This document shows positions 24,363-35,899 of a stretch of 64,000 nt of DNA, one piece after another; position 1 is the first letter of the stretch, and each line of letters begins with the position of its first letter. The notes below the pieces were generated by a model that was not told the DNA's origin, did not search any database, and was given only the letters and a program-made list of their open reading frames with translations. A program made the position numbers and the translations under genes. Origin of the DNA: Tenodera sinensis (lineage: Eukaryota > Arthropoda > Insecta > Mantodea > Mantidae); NCBI GenBank assembly GCA_030765045.1, contig CM060963.1, forward strand, positions 100,058,354 through 100,122,353, given 5' to 3'.

Positions 24363-24860
24363 GAGCAAGGTGGCGCAGGCGATAGCACCTGTGGCTCAGT
24401 TTTGGGAGGTCATGTGTTCAAACTCCGTTGACCGCACACTCTCCTTTGGATTTTTCTTGTCACTTAGGCGAATGCTGGGGTGCTCATCATCATACCACAG
24501 CTTTCTTGCTCCACCATTTCCCATCCCCATCATTCCTGACCCATTTCAGGATTGTAGGACCCAGCGACTGTGTTCGGCGGGTTGCGGCTGGTCGATGGGT
24601 ATGCTCTCTGTAACGGTTTCTTCCCTGCGTCGTTCCACGACTACCCGAACAGGACCCGTCTCCACAGTGGGCCCTTAATGAGGGGTGAGGAGCTTGTATG
24701 GGTCGGGTCCGATGCCTTCATATGTAATTGTTAGGGACCCCGTCTAAGCTTGCACGCGCTGTCATCGGAATCTGATCACCCTTCCGATAACTCTCCTCTT
24801 TTCTAGGGGTGCTGGATAACGGCACAAAGAGCCTACTGGCCTACGTACACAAATATGCTC
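24363..24860 (+). repeat. Long tRNA-headed SINE (family D)
   Basis: The head reads GAGCAAGGTGGCGCAGGCGA (A-box side) and GTGTTCAAACTCC (B box). A 400-base body follows ('CACTTAGGCGAATGCTGGGG', 'CCGATGCCTTCATATG', 'GGGGTGCTGGATAACG'). The 'CACTxAGGCGAATGCTGG' phrase is shared with 35375-35890. The ORF of 158 residues crossing it is not a gene. Confidence 0.65.
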
Positions 24861-24892
24861 CGGTTATACATATTCTTTACCTTTAACGGTAT

Positions 24893-25355
24893 TGTCACTA
24901 AATGACAAAATCAATCCTGTCTAGTCCAGTTACTTTTTCTGCCACTTAATTGTCTTCTAAATTTAACTAGACGTTAACACAGTCTACAGCCTTTCGTGAT
25001 ATTACAACTCACTCCTCGTAACTGCCATTACTATTACTCCTCGTAACACTAAGTCCTTTCACTGTCTTTCTTCTTTCTCTGTCTCTCAGACACTAACTAC
25101 GACGATACAATCATTCGACGCTTTTTAAAACTTCTTCACGATGCGACGACACACGCACAGGTGTCTCGCACTCACTGACACACTGATCGACTCATAACTG
25201 TAACTCTTGTTATGTTTCCTCGCGTCCTTATATAGGGGCGATGACGTCACACGGACCTTTCGCGAACTCCTACAAACATGCCGGTGATGACATGCCAGAT
25301 TTTTCTCGAAGGTTCTGGAGAAAACCACTTTTGCTTCTACCGCTCTGATGGTTGT

Positions 25356-25388
<33 letters not shown>

Positions 25389-25586
25389 ACGAGTGGTGTG
25401 GGAAAGCTTGACCCTGAGCGCCTTGGTTACGCGCCGCGCTCATTGTTAGTTACGTGTTCACAAACAGTCGCGCGAGGCAGCCTGATCTTGAACACTTTTT
25501 TTTTTTTTTTTTTTTTTTTTGCTCGCCGGCATGGTATGTGGTCTGAAGTAGCTTAGCCCCAACCGTCCTTTGTTGTGCGCCGCACA
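24893..25586 (-). mobile_element. Solo-LTR-like element, copy 1 (minus strand)
   Basis: This segment aligns end to end with 61183-61782. Shared phrases in + orientation are 'GACGTTAACACAGTCTACAG', 'CGTGATATTACAACTCA', 'GACGATACAATCA', 'TGACGT.ACACGGAC', 'CCGCTCTGAT.GTTGTCA', 'CACGAGTGGTGTG' and 'GCTCGCCGGC'. On the minus strand the ends are TGTGCGGCG...GTGACA, in TG...CA form. A TATA box and CRE lie in the expected place for a U3 promoter. Two poly-T tracts have expanded inside it. No gag, pol, primer-binding site or matching target duplication was seen, so it is a solo LTR or an LTR-derived repeat. Confidence 0.62.
25226..25320 (-). promoter_or_regulatory. LTR promoter: heat-shock elements, CRE and TATA box
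   Basis: On the minus strand the order is: a four-unit heat-shock-element array at 25303-25320 (on the + strand TTCTCGAAGGTTCTGGAG, alternating TTC and GAA/GAG at 5-base spacing), a second TTCGCGAA pair at 25259-25266, a perfect CRE palindrome TGACGTCA at 25242-25249, then the TATA box CCTATATAAGG at 25226-25236. HSF binds nTTCnnGAAn arrays. The activity here is inferred. The array is also present in the second LTR copy. Confidence 0.6.
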
Positions 25587-25639
25587 ATGTTATATAAGCG
25601 CGTATAGTTTATCCGACCCCCACTATATATTACGTTTAA

Positions 25640-26665
25640 AGGGGAATGAAACTCAAGAAGCATGTTCTTCCTAAATGAAGGATATGGTTTTTAAAATGCG
25701 GTAGTAAGATTGGTTTTTTTTTTTTTTAACTACGCGATACTGTTATCACTGTTATCACTGTTATCACAATGATATGAAACATTATTTCTGAGTTGTGTGA
25801 TAGTGTTACTTGCAATAAGATGACAACGAAAGCGATGATCATAAAAGTAGTGAAATAGAATTCAGAATAGAATGTGATGAAAGAAAACAAAAACAATTCG
25901 AAGCACAATGTGAAGGGTATTGAAATCATAAGGAGATATATAACTACAAAACAAGCAACGATGGGGACGATCAGAATAAGCTGAATGAAAATTTCTACGA
26001 ATCCGATACTTGAGATTTTGATACAAGGTTAACGAGGAACAAAGAAGAAGGAGAAGAGGAAAAGAATTTCACCATTCATGGAAATTAAGCTAGAGCGCAA
26101 TATTTCACAGTTGCTTGGTCAACTTTATTTTTATTTTTGAAGGTATGTGCTTCATGTAGAAATGAAGTCAAAACAATTTCTTATTACACTAAAGCAACAA
26201 TGGTATGTGTTAAAACATCCGCATCTCTATCACTCGTCATGAAACGGTTATACTCGCCACTGAATGAGGCGTGTCGGAACCTGAACAGCAATGCAGGGAA
26301 GGATTGGCAGATGGAGTGAGGCAAAAACGTGTTTCAGGGCAGTGGCCCAGTTGAGCTGATTTTGCCCTAACTGGTTTAAATTTTCAAAATAGCATTTTTC
26401 TTATTCAAACTGATAAGAACGGGTACCTACCACGTTCATTCATTTTCAAAGCAGCTGTTGGACTGCTGTTTATCGTCTTGTAGCGTGAGCCGTATTTGTC
26501 AGTTAAAACCTCACGTTTTACCTGAGTTTAGTTGAGCAAATGACGTCACGCACCGTCAACTGGCAATAACAATGGTATGGTAAAACTGCCTACGTTAGTA
26601 TTTAATCTCGACGAAAATCAACTAATGTGGCGAATGAAATATTCAGATTTATTTTTCGTTCCCCT
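25640..26665. mobile_element. 1.0-kb element with inverted ends and TTAA flanks
   Basis: The left end AGGGGAATGAAA and the right end TTTCGTTCCCCT are inverted (one mismatch), and both are flanked by TTAA (25636-25639 and 26666-26669). TTAA duplications are the hallmark of piggyBac-type insertion. A short frame near 26137-26200 (KVCASC, then SYYTKATMVCVK) vaguely resembles the Cys-rich tail of piggyBac transposases; this is a weak hint only. There is no transposase core, so it is non-autonomous. Confidence 0.6.
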
Positions 26666-26669
26666 TTAA

Positions 26670-27560
26670 GCTATATAAATACACCATTCTTTCTACGTTA
26701 GAAATGTCTCTCTTTCATGTATAATGAAATACCTACATTTCTGTACTTCTTTTTGAGGCAGTTATTGCACTGCGAACTAATAATTCCGTCGTTTTTCTTG
26801 AAGTGCCTCAAACACTCGGGGAAGACATATATTTCCTCCCTTAGTGTTTTTCTAAGGGGTAACAACAGTAACGGCAGACTAGAGCAGAGATCTAGATGTA
26901 CATTTTAATTTACCTGGATAAGTATTTGGGGGAGAGAAACTGTTTGGAGTGTTTCTAGTCCCTTTGATGTCGATTTACGGCTTCGCTTGTTTCTTACACC
27001 CAACTGTGTTCGAGGTAAAGGCATACTTCAACGTCCTTTCCTTTCCAATGTTAAGGAAATGGTTTTACTCTCACTCAACACTGGGAGAAACAGTTTCACG
27101 CTCTTTCGTCTTGTTTCTTCCATCCTTCCTTTTCTTCCTTTCCTTTTAATATTACACTACCACGTTATCTCTATGTTCGTTTTCTCTCTTTTCCTTGGAG
27201 AGACGTTCGCTTTCCTTATTTTGTTCCTCCGCCTATCCTTTGATCTTGTATGTGTTCTGGTTTTATGCTATTTATCCTCTTCACCTCTTTCATTCATTTA
27301 ATTCACAATTCTGTACTTTTTATGCTCCCTTTCTTTCCATAGTTAACCGAACTTCAGCAACTAAATGCCCTGTTTTCGCATATATTTTTAGCAGTTGATA
27401 GCAGTTGCTTTACAAATCTCTATTTTTCTAAAGTTTAAGTGTAGCTAATATCTCGTTATAATAATCTGAATTTATTAATGATAAACTATAAGCATTAGAT
27501 GTGCATTGCAATCTTATACTTATCGAACAATCTGGAAAACTCTTAATGTTATGTTATATT
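26670..27560. other. Unrecognised, pyrimidine-rich in part
   Basis: CT-rich stretches at 27090-27300 give overlapping hydrophobic open frames without any domain. No gene is supported. Confidence 0.4.
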
Positions 27561-27697
27561 GTTAGTCACGTGTACACAAGCATTCATGCGAGGCATGCTG
27601 GCCTTAAGCGCCTTTGTTAGGCACCGCGCCAGTGGGGTCGGGCAGCCCAGCTCCGAAGTCCTTTGTTGTGTTGCCGCTGTCGTGGGCCGGCGCCACA
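27561..27697 (-). mobile_element. LTR-like element, partial copy 3
   Basis: 'GTTAGTCACGTGTACACAAG', 'GCGAGGCA', 'GCGCCTTTGTTAGGCACCGCGC', 'GTCCTTTGTTGTG' and 'GGGCCGGCGCCACA' match the outer part of the copies at 25440-25586 and 61650-61782. It stops before the heat-shock and TATA region. Confidence 0.55.
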
Positions 27698-27707
27698 GTA
27701 TATAACC

Positions 27708-28190
27708 AAGCAATATGACTCTGGGTAACAGGTGAGCTTCACAATTTGGAGGTCTCAAATGCGATTCCCATTGACCGCCCTCTCTAACCTTCTGGTTTTC
27801 ATTGGTTTCCCCTGGTCGTAGGCGAAGGTTGGAGTGATTTCTCCTCTATCATGATTTCCTTTACATCACTTCCCTTTCGTTCCGTTTTATTTCTCATCTT
27901 TCAGGGTACTTCCACGTTTCGTAGAGTCTGGCGGTGCCGGACAGATGGTGCTGATGCTTGCTCAAAGGAAAGAGTACTAGAGGGCTATTTGATTTACGGG
28001 TCATTCATTACTCCAGTGTGGGACTGATTTTCGAGCCTGGAACTGTTGGGGACTTCCGGGCGTCTCTATGGCCTGTAGCTTGCTGTAGTTCCTTCACTTT
28101 ATCCCTTCCTCCTGAAGAGGGCTGGTAACCACAATGGTTCTGCGCAGGCCGCAGTAGGCGATGTGCCCCCCCCCCCCCCCCCGTTGTATA
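27708..28190 (+). repeat. Long SINE-like repeat with poly-C tract
   Basis: The tRNA-like head is weak ('GGTCTCAAATGCGATTCCC'). The body 'GTCGTAGGCGAAGGTTGG' parallels the 'AGGCGAATGCTGG' body shared by the SINEs at 24363 and 35375. It ends near a 17-base C run at 28166-28182. Confidence 0.45.
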
Positions 28191-28459
28191 ATGCGTATGG
28201 TTAGCGTAAAACTTTTGGGCTTGTGGATATGACCCTCAATCCAGCTGGCGAGCCTAGTGATTGTTTGTCGCTTACCTTATCGGTGTCTGTGATATATTTA
28301 TGTTTACTAACAACTCGCACCTCGTACGGTCTGCACGGTTTTCCGTGTTGTGTTGTCAAACAGAGCAGTATTAGCGCTTATGTTGTATTTGCGACTATAA
28401 TTATGGCACCTACATTTTCAAAGTTTCAAAGAAACATTTATGTTTTCAGTTCCTTCTAA

Positions 28460-28830
28460 GTTCTTTATTCTGCCCTTTCTGGTGCCTAACAAGTGAATAA
28501 TATAATTTAGGACAAATTAAACGACATCCTAGAAAGCTGGAGAACCCATATTCCACGTTTCCGAAATGTAGCGGTTATCAAGTGCACCTCCCACGCATAG
28601 GTCTCCAGTTCGACCCCGAGCGGAAACATGTTTTCATTATCTCGTAAATTGTTTATTCTGCCCCTTCTTATATGCAAAAGTGAATAATATAATTCAAGAC
28701 AAAATAATGTCATTGTGACAGAGACCTGCAGAGCCAATAGGCGCGATTTCTGTAGTGGTTATCACTTATGCCTCATACGCGCAAGATCTTCGTACCTCGG
28801 GAGTTCTTCTACATGTCAGTAAATCTACTG
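28460..28830 (+). repeat. Tandem pair of about 188-bp units with tRNA-like heads
   Basis: 'TTTATTCTGCCC', 'GTGAATAATATAATT' and a tRNA-like stretch (TGTAGCGGTTATCA in the first, TGTAGTGGTTATCAC in the second) recur about 188 bases apart. The B-box part (CAGTTCGACCCCGAGCG) is clear only in the first unit. It may be a head-to-tail SINE duplication. Confidence 0.55.
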
Positions 28831-28920
28831 ACATAAAGCTGTTGCTTTTAAGCGCATTTAAAAATCATTGATCAGAGCCGGATTTGAAACCTCGACCTTG
28901 GGTCTATAAGTGAGATTCTT
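28795..28920 (-). repeat. SINE family B fragment, minus strand
   Basis: In reverse it reads a tRNA head ('CCAAGGTCGAGGTTTCAAATC' in two parts), 'TTTTTAAATGCGCTT' and 'GTCAGTAGATTTACTGACAT', matching the first half of family B. It is truncated at its 3' part. Confidence 0.65.
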
Positions 28921-28929
28921 ATTTCAACT

Positions 28930-31900
28930 TGTATTAATAAAAGGTTTTACAAGGCCTGGATACCAGAGTGCGAACACAAAGCAAAAAATGACTGATTTTT
29001 TCATTGGGAATATCATGGTGTACAAAATAGTCATTTTTACTGATTGTCACTATAGAAAATACGTTTAAAGTACAAATCCGTTGATATTTGGTTCAAAGCT
29101 CTATTATGATATTACGGTTTAGACTACGAAAACAAGACATTCGTGCTCAGTACAATATGTAAGCGATGCATATTTGTTTACCTGAAATATTGCATACATG
29201 TGCAGAATTTAGCATAAAAGTACTAAAGAGTATGTAGTGACGTCTGTGCATGCCAAAACGTTTTAATCATCACTATCCAAGCTTTGCTGAATTTTCTCTG
29301 CGTGCTGTAATCAAATTTTTTGTCAGTCTGTGCTAAATAAGTATATAAAGAGACAATGGTGTTCACCATAACATCAGAAATACACAACTGATTCTTTTAT
29401 TGACAACAAAATAATATTTTCCACTCTAGATGCAGATTATGTACCATTTCTGAAACACACTTATGATATGGAATGGGGAACCATAATGTTCACCAGTTTC
29501 CCATCTCTTTCGATTGTTGTGTTATGTAAAAATCCTGGAGCCTTTGTAATTAAAATTATTTAATAACTGTGGCACCAGAAATAAGGTACAAATTTAATCG
29601 CCTCCAGTTATGAGTTCGATATTTCTTTCATCGCAACAGGCTATACATCATTTTCAGAATTTGTAAAGCGTCGGTAGACATAATAAAATCAGAAATACAA
29701 CATTCTTCGATATTTCATTACCATTTCAGTGCACATTCGGAGAAGTTTCGTCGTTGTCAGAATATCGTCTAGACCTAAGTTATAATTATAAGGGAGTAAA
29801 AGGAGATTTCACCATAGACGTCTAGATAATTGTACAGTTCATAAGCTTCGCGACTTATATACCTGTTATGCAAAAGGCAATAGAATTTGCTAAATTTTGG
29901 CCAGTTCTTACTCATTCACGCCCGTTTTTCTCCTTAGAGCAAGGGGCTTGAGAGACTAGGATGACCAAGACTGATGAAAGCCTACTTTGATGGCGTGTAC
30001 TGGTGGATCTAACAGTCCTTGATTAAAGAGTCTAAGCCAAGCCTGGGGTCGAAATGCGAGCTTCCATTAGGAGAGCGTTATGATTAGGAAAGTGAGAGGT
30101 TTTCCCAGCTATATAAGGCAAGGCATATCACCCTTAGGGCTAATGAGTGAACCTAGAGCATTTCCGGGCAGCCTGAATGAGAAGCAACCCCATATCCACC
30201 CCTAGTAGCATTCACAGAGAGGGTATAGCGGCGTTCCTCCCCTGAAAGTTGGAGACACTCCACGACTCATCTGGAAGCACAAGTGATCGGTAGGGAGACC
30301 TGGGTATCAGAGGAAGTATACGGTAGTAAACTTTACGATCCTTCTATAAGAATGATCATATCGTCTCCTTAAAGACCTAACTTTATCCAGATGATAAAGA
30401 AGTTATAATGAAAACAAAGTTTCAAAGAGAGGGTATTGCGCCCCAGCGAACCAACTTTAACATTTCTTACTGCTCTACTCTTCCAGAAAGCAGCAATTCT
30501 CAAGAAAGCTGCGCATCAGAAATAAGAAGATATTTAAGGAATGGCTTTCTCCATCTGTTAAATGCTATAATTATCAGGAACTTCCTTACCTTCTTGCTAG
30601 ACATGAAAGATGTACTGACAGCGAAATCTAACGTGGAGCGGGAAAAATCCTTACGTTTCTAGCTAGTAATTTGGAATGTGGTCTATAGTTACAACGCTTA
30701 ACTATATGCGGAGAAGATTATTACTCCAAATATGTACAAAGATGAGACTTTTACTGCCTAAGAAGATAAATGATTGCAATAGGAAAACATGAGTGTTTTA
30801 GGAATGAGTCAAAGATCCTTCTGCATAATGCGATAGAGTGAAGTAGAATAAAGTCATTGAAATATGCAATTTGAGATCTCCAGTACTACCACCTTTCTCA
30901 GCTGATGGTTTGCTCTGTTTATTATTAGTGCAATCGGTGGAAATGACATTAATATTAACGCCTTATTTACGATGAAGTGGTGTTCAAGAAATTTAGATGA
31001 AATGCTTCTTCTAGTTGCCGATTTCATTCAGAATACAGAAAAAAAGTGATTATGATATGTGACAGTGGCACCACTTTCATGAATCGTTTAGGACTGAGGG
31101 TTTTGGAAAGTCACAGCAACAGAATTAACAATACGTTTTGAATCAAATATTTTGGTCCGAATACAATATGAAATTTGAAGGGAGTCAAATCAGGTTCCTA
31201 TTATGCATAATTTCACTATGAACCGGAAGATCAATATTTTATATGGTTCGCAGTGCACACACATTGGTCATAAAAGACAGAACAGAAAGTGTTGAAGGAA
31301 ATAAACATAGTGCCCATATCCGAAATGCTACATAATAAACATATCCGAAATGCTACAAACACTTGTGCAGTTCCAAAGTCGGCATCAGATGCGGGAATGA
31401 ATTCAAAGGCTCTGGAACCATTAACACCGTTAACAAATAACTAGTAATAAGTTATTGGATAATATTCCAGAGGAGGCTTATGTAGCATGGCAGAGAATAA
31501 AATTCATGGAATGACACACGAATAATGATACCGCTACACCTCAAGGTGCAATGAAGATAAAATTTTCGCCATAACGTATTCCAGAGCAGTTGTTAACACA
31601 GGTTTGAACGGGGTTCTACTACACTGGCCACTCTTTTCTTGATTATGTTCTATCCTTACGGTCCACTTTGTACCTGGGTGAAGAGAACACAGAATCCAAA
31701 GACGATACTGAATCAAGCTATCGCTGAAAATAATTTAATTATAGATGTTGCAAAATTTGATGGCGAGTGGCTCGATACTAAATTCAATCAAGATTCGCCA
31801 TGCATTGCTGTGTTGCATAGTTAATCACGCTGCGAAATCATGTCCCAAAGCCGGTGATGTAAATATAATTTGCACCCACAAAATTGATTTGCGCAACAGG

Positions 31901-33370
31901 AAAAAGAATATTAATAGTTCACTATCAGCCGCCATTAAATTTTGCGACTACCATTGTGAGCCAATTATATGCTTTACTATGTTGTAATTTATTTAGATCA
32001 AAATAGGGTAGACCCGAACTGAAAGAGTTAAAACGACTGACGTGTTTAGATACCAGCTACACTGTCCCACGTGTAGAATAAGATATGGAGAAGGGAAGGA
32101 TCTGTCAGGTCTACACACTTCAAGAGGGGGAATGCTTGCATCCGATTCGTGGTTTGACTGGCAAGTTTGAACTCCACTAAGTAGGAATACAACCTCCACA
32201 AACAAATAATTTTGGCTTGTGTTAATTTTTGGTGTCAAAATTTAGTTAGCCATAGACAATAGTCAAGTAGAGAATCGTAAACAACACCGTTTTTCCACAG
32301 TAATTGATTCCCTGTTGCCCTGTTTCTCCAATTTCTTTTTGGTCTGTGATTTCCTAGATCTGCTTTTATTCGTGAAATGAGTTTGAAATATTGAGTAGCT
32401 ATAGAGTGAAATTTTCACACGGTTTATCTAATATGGTCCTCCAGCATTCTATCACGAGGCATCCTATCTCCTGCTAATCGAGTAATGTTTGTTGTTTCGT
32501 TTTCAAATGCAAGTTATACATGGAAAAGGTGACCCTCTGAGAGATGATCAAGAGCATCAACTTAAAATTAACAACACATTTAACGTAATATTTCGTTAGT
32601 AATTCCCCTCATGCACGTTTTATTACTTCTGTATTAGCCGACATATAATCCCTTATTCTCTATATATTACCTGAAAGGACATCCAGTCTCCAGAGTAAAA
32701 GCTGCATTGCATTAAAGATGATATAATTATCATAGATCTTGTAATCTGAAACTCTCTTTCATCGTTTCCATTTCCTCTTCCTGAGTGCATTTTAATGTAA
32801 AGTAATAGTCTAACTTTATTGAATTTTATGCGCAGAACTGCAACGGGTTGAATTTTTAGAGCAGCCTTTAAGTGGATCAAAATAAGATTGGAATGTATTG
32901 AGTTGGGTTCAAATGAAATTCCTGGACTTGTAGAACAGAAAGGGATTGATTCGGAGTGCGTCAAGTAGTGAGTGTTTAAAGCCCGCACGCTGTGGCCAGC
33001 CACACGGTGTTTCCTTTGAGGTCCGTCGCTCTGGGCGCGCGTTTGATGTCGCCTGTTTGCAGAGGAAGGGGAACCGAACGCCTTCTCGAGCGCAGCGCTT
33101 TGTTGCTCTACGCTTATCGACAAACACGACCAGTGTTGCTACAACAACGGCCTAAAAAATAACTATAACCCTGTAAGATAAGTCTCAAACGAAAATAGTA
33201 TTGCAGTAACCACTTGACCTCAACATGTTTTTCTTACCATTTTTCTGCAATTTCGTTAAATAAAATTATACCATTACTTACTACAAAATGTTATATTAAA
33301 GAAAATTAGAATTACATAGAGTAGTATTCAAACCTTCGTTAAAATGTGCATATGAGAATGGGTAATTAAA
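28930..33370. other. Unrecognised AT-rich sequence with a short CpG-rich patch
   Basis: Mostly featureless. A degraded SINE-like stretch may lie at about 30005-30320 in minus orientation. A 23-base direct repeat containing CATATCCGAAATGCTACA occurs at about 31317 and 31340. Bases 32940-33150 form an unusual CpG-rich patch ('GGGCGCGCGTTTGATGTCGC', 'CTCGAGCGCAGCGC') with a 69-residue frame that I do not recognise. No coding exon is supported. Confidence 0.4.
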
Positions 33371-33374
33371 GCCA

Positions 33375-33695
33375 GGGAAAGATCTAAGACTGAAGGCATC
33401 TAAAATGAGATTTTTAAGGTCTTTATTGGTGTTACTAGAAAAGATCGACTCTGGAATGTAGATCTAAGAAAACAACTACAGGGGGAAAACATTGTGGAAT
33501 AAATTAAAAAATGTCAGGAAGTGGGACGATCACGTCAAGATTCTAACCTTCCAGATTGCTACAGCAAGCACTATTTTACAAACCATTAGTACGAAGAGAT
33601 ATCGGGTGACCCCAAATGAGGTGGATAGAGCAGTTTTATTGGCCTGGGAACAGGACTAAAGCCTAATCTATGTTAATGAAGAAGAAGAAATAGAA
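33375..33695 (+). pseudogene. LINE reverse transcriptase 3' end, decayed
   Basis: 'MRFLRSLLGVTRKDRLWNVD' followed by a degraded tail, in which the DNA still encodes a shifted 'FIGLGTGLKPNL'-like end, matches the C-terminal end of a common arthropod non-LTR element ('MRFLRSVxGxTRxDRxRNxxIR'). Several stops and frameshifts are present. It ends in a GAAGAAGAAGAAA tail, usual for this LINE type. The 5' part is missing. Confidence 0.7.
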
Positions 33696-34149
33696 TGAGA
33701 TGTAAAATTTTACGTTTCCTCTCTAAGTACAAATATAATGTTTAAATACTTAACAAGGGGAAAATGTTATACCTTGTTTCATCTTATTGTGTTCTTTGTC
33801 GTATAAACCTTCAGAGAAACCAATGTTTTTGCATTTAACTTAATGATGACGTTGAAATTTTGATTAACCTCTTTTAGAAATCCACACGTAGGCTTATAGT
33901 CTTTTGTGTCTCCTAACCTGGTCATTTTTCTTAAACAAACAAAAAATATACCCCAGATATAAAGTACTATAAAATATGTATAAAGTAACTAAAATAAAAG
34001 GATTATATTATAAAGTATGCTATGCTAGATGAAATAAACATCAATAGTAGTTTAACATAACGGTATAGTTTGTCCCCGCAAATGTTTTAATATATATGGA
34101 CCGAAAAATAAAAGAAAATGCCGTCAAGAATCAGATTAAATAGCAGCCA

Positions 34150-35160
34150 CTGCCCTCGCACAGGAGACGCCAATGTCATACATAATATCGAGAGCCTACT
34201 TTCTGAGTTGTAGATCCATCCATCTGACCACCCTTGAACGGGGTCTCCACCTGAACCATATTGCGTCTTTCGCTCAGCCCAGTACGCAGAATAATTCCTA
34301 GATACCTAACTGATCAGATAACTTCAATTTCTTCCCAAAAAGAAGAGGCTCTAACAGCCTGGGCAACCTCCTGCTGCTTGTCAAGCTCATTATTGCCCGG
34401 ATTAACGGTCAATTCTCCTCCCTTATACTATTTGAGCATTTATCGTAAGGAGATCTGTAAGATCTCCGTAATAGTATTCAAGAATGTTCCAAATGCTACT
34501 GGTGCATGTGTCATCGACATAGCCCTGAGCATGTATTCCCGCCCTGATGAGTCGGTTCTGTATATCATCCACCACCAGACACCACAGAGTGGTTGACAAG
34601 TCTTCCCTTTGGAAGCAACTCCAAAGTACTGAAGCCCTCATGATCTCATTCCCCAAAGCTACCACAACCTGACGGACTTCTAAGATGTTAATCTAGCCCG
34701 TAACCACAGGACCTCTCACTACTCTCCAGACGCTTCCTAATGGTGCCTAAAGTAATATACCCTCTTTCAAAGCCCCTTCAGTATTTGTGCTCTTATAGTC
34801 TCCAATGGAGCGCTCCGAACTTCAATAATTATAACTATATAGTGTTCCCATGATTAGCTTTGGGTAACTTTGGTACATCCAGGTAGTACCTGAGTAAGGT
34901 TAAATACTCTTGGGAGGTCATCTCAGAAGCTTCGTTAGCGACAGCTCTCTCATGCAGCATGCACCCCTTCGGGCACAGGTCGCTTAACACCTTGGGAATG
35001 GTAAGTTGGTTCGCGGTCTCCTACTGGTTATTCAGAGACAAAGTGCATCGGCGAAGTCGCCCGATTACCAACTTCGCCGATTATGTCCTGCCAATCCACA
35101 CCTTTACGAGCTTGCGACGTGCGAGGCACTCTAGATGCTGTCCCAATTTGTAAGGCAACT
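34150..35160 (-). pseudogene. Jockey/R1-like LINE reverse transcriptase remnant
   Basis: The minus strand around 34660-34430 encodes LWCLVVDDIQNRLIRAG and AQGYVDDTCTSS. This corresponds to the reverse transcriptase region 'SPLLWxLVVDxLL' followed by the catalytic YADD box, here YVDD. Further along, 'LTVNPGNNELDKQQEV' and 'SVRYLGIILRTGLS' correspond to the 'LxVNPxKTE' and 'KYLGVILD' motifs. 'LCPKGCMLHERAVAN' upstream (about 34975-34930) fits the same element. Stops and frameshifts break it throughout. Confidence 0.7.
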
Positions 35161-35374
35161 TATTAGTTTAAATAGGCCGCAGCCTGTAGAAGGTAGTTTT
35201 GGTATCTATCGCATTTCAGCAGAAAGCCTTTTACTCGTAGCCACAATAAAGTTTTCGAATGCTTAAAATTATGATTAGAGTGACATACAAGGAATCGAAT
35301 ACTGAGCTCACTGCTATGCAATATAATCACCATGAACTTCAATCGTAGTGACAATAGGAACTACCAGAGTAACA

Positions 35375-35890
35375 GACCTAGCGAGGTGGCTCAGACGGTA
35401 ACGTCTGTGCCCCGCATTCGGAGGGCCACGGGTTCGATTACCGTGGCCAACCTTCCTGACCTTGGGCTTTTCGGGGGGTTTTCCCTGGTCACTCAGGCGA
35501 ATGCTGGGAAGGATATTTATTTTAAATCCCCCGAGCTTCATTCTCTCTAACCGGTCTTTCCGGATTAAAACTGTCAGCAGGGTCGCCGCTAGGATGCGCT
35601 GCCGTGGAGTTTGCGCACTGGACATACGTTGATCCACTGAGGGAAGGCGCTTTGGTGGGCTAGTCGCCGCCAGGAGGACTGTCTACCCTGGATGGTGGCG
35701 CTCCTTACGGGTGGGCCTGGAACTCAGTCGGGCTGAAGAACTGTCTGCATCTGTTAGGAACCCACCATAGTAGCTCTACCTCCGATGCGCTCTGGCCGCC
35801 TTTTAGGGTACTCTCATTCATCCTTCCTCCCGAAGTCTGACGCATAATGTGCCATCAGCAGGCGTGCCGGAATCCCCTCCGTAACAAGAT
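35375..35890 (+). repeat. Long tRNA-headed SINE (family C)
   Basis: The head is GACCTAGCGAGGTGGCTCAG (A-box side) and CGGGTTCGATTACCG (B box). The body is about 440 bases ('TTTTCCCTGGTCACTCAGG', 'GCGAATGCTGGGAAGGATAT', 'GGATTAAAACTGTCAGCAGG', 'CTGTTAGGAACCC', 'CATCCTTCCTCCCGAAG') and ends with 'GGCGTGCCGGAATCCCC', a phrase similar to the family B tail. It is one of the better-preserved SINE heads here. Confidence 0.72.
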
Positions 35891-35899
35891 AGTCAGACG

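Noticed and set aside
24202..24678. 158-residue frame as a gene
   Set aside because: Its second half is SINE family D sequence and its first half is hydrophobic without a domain.
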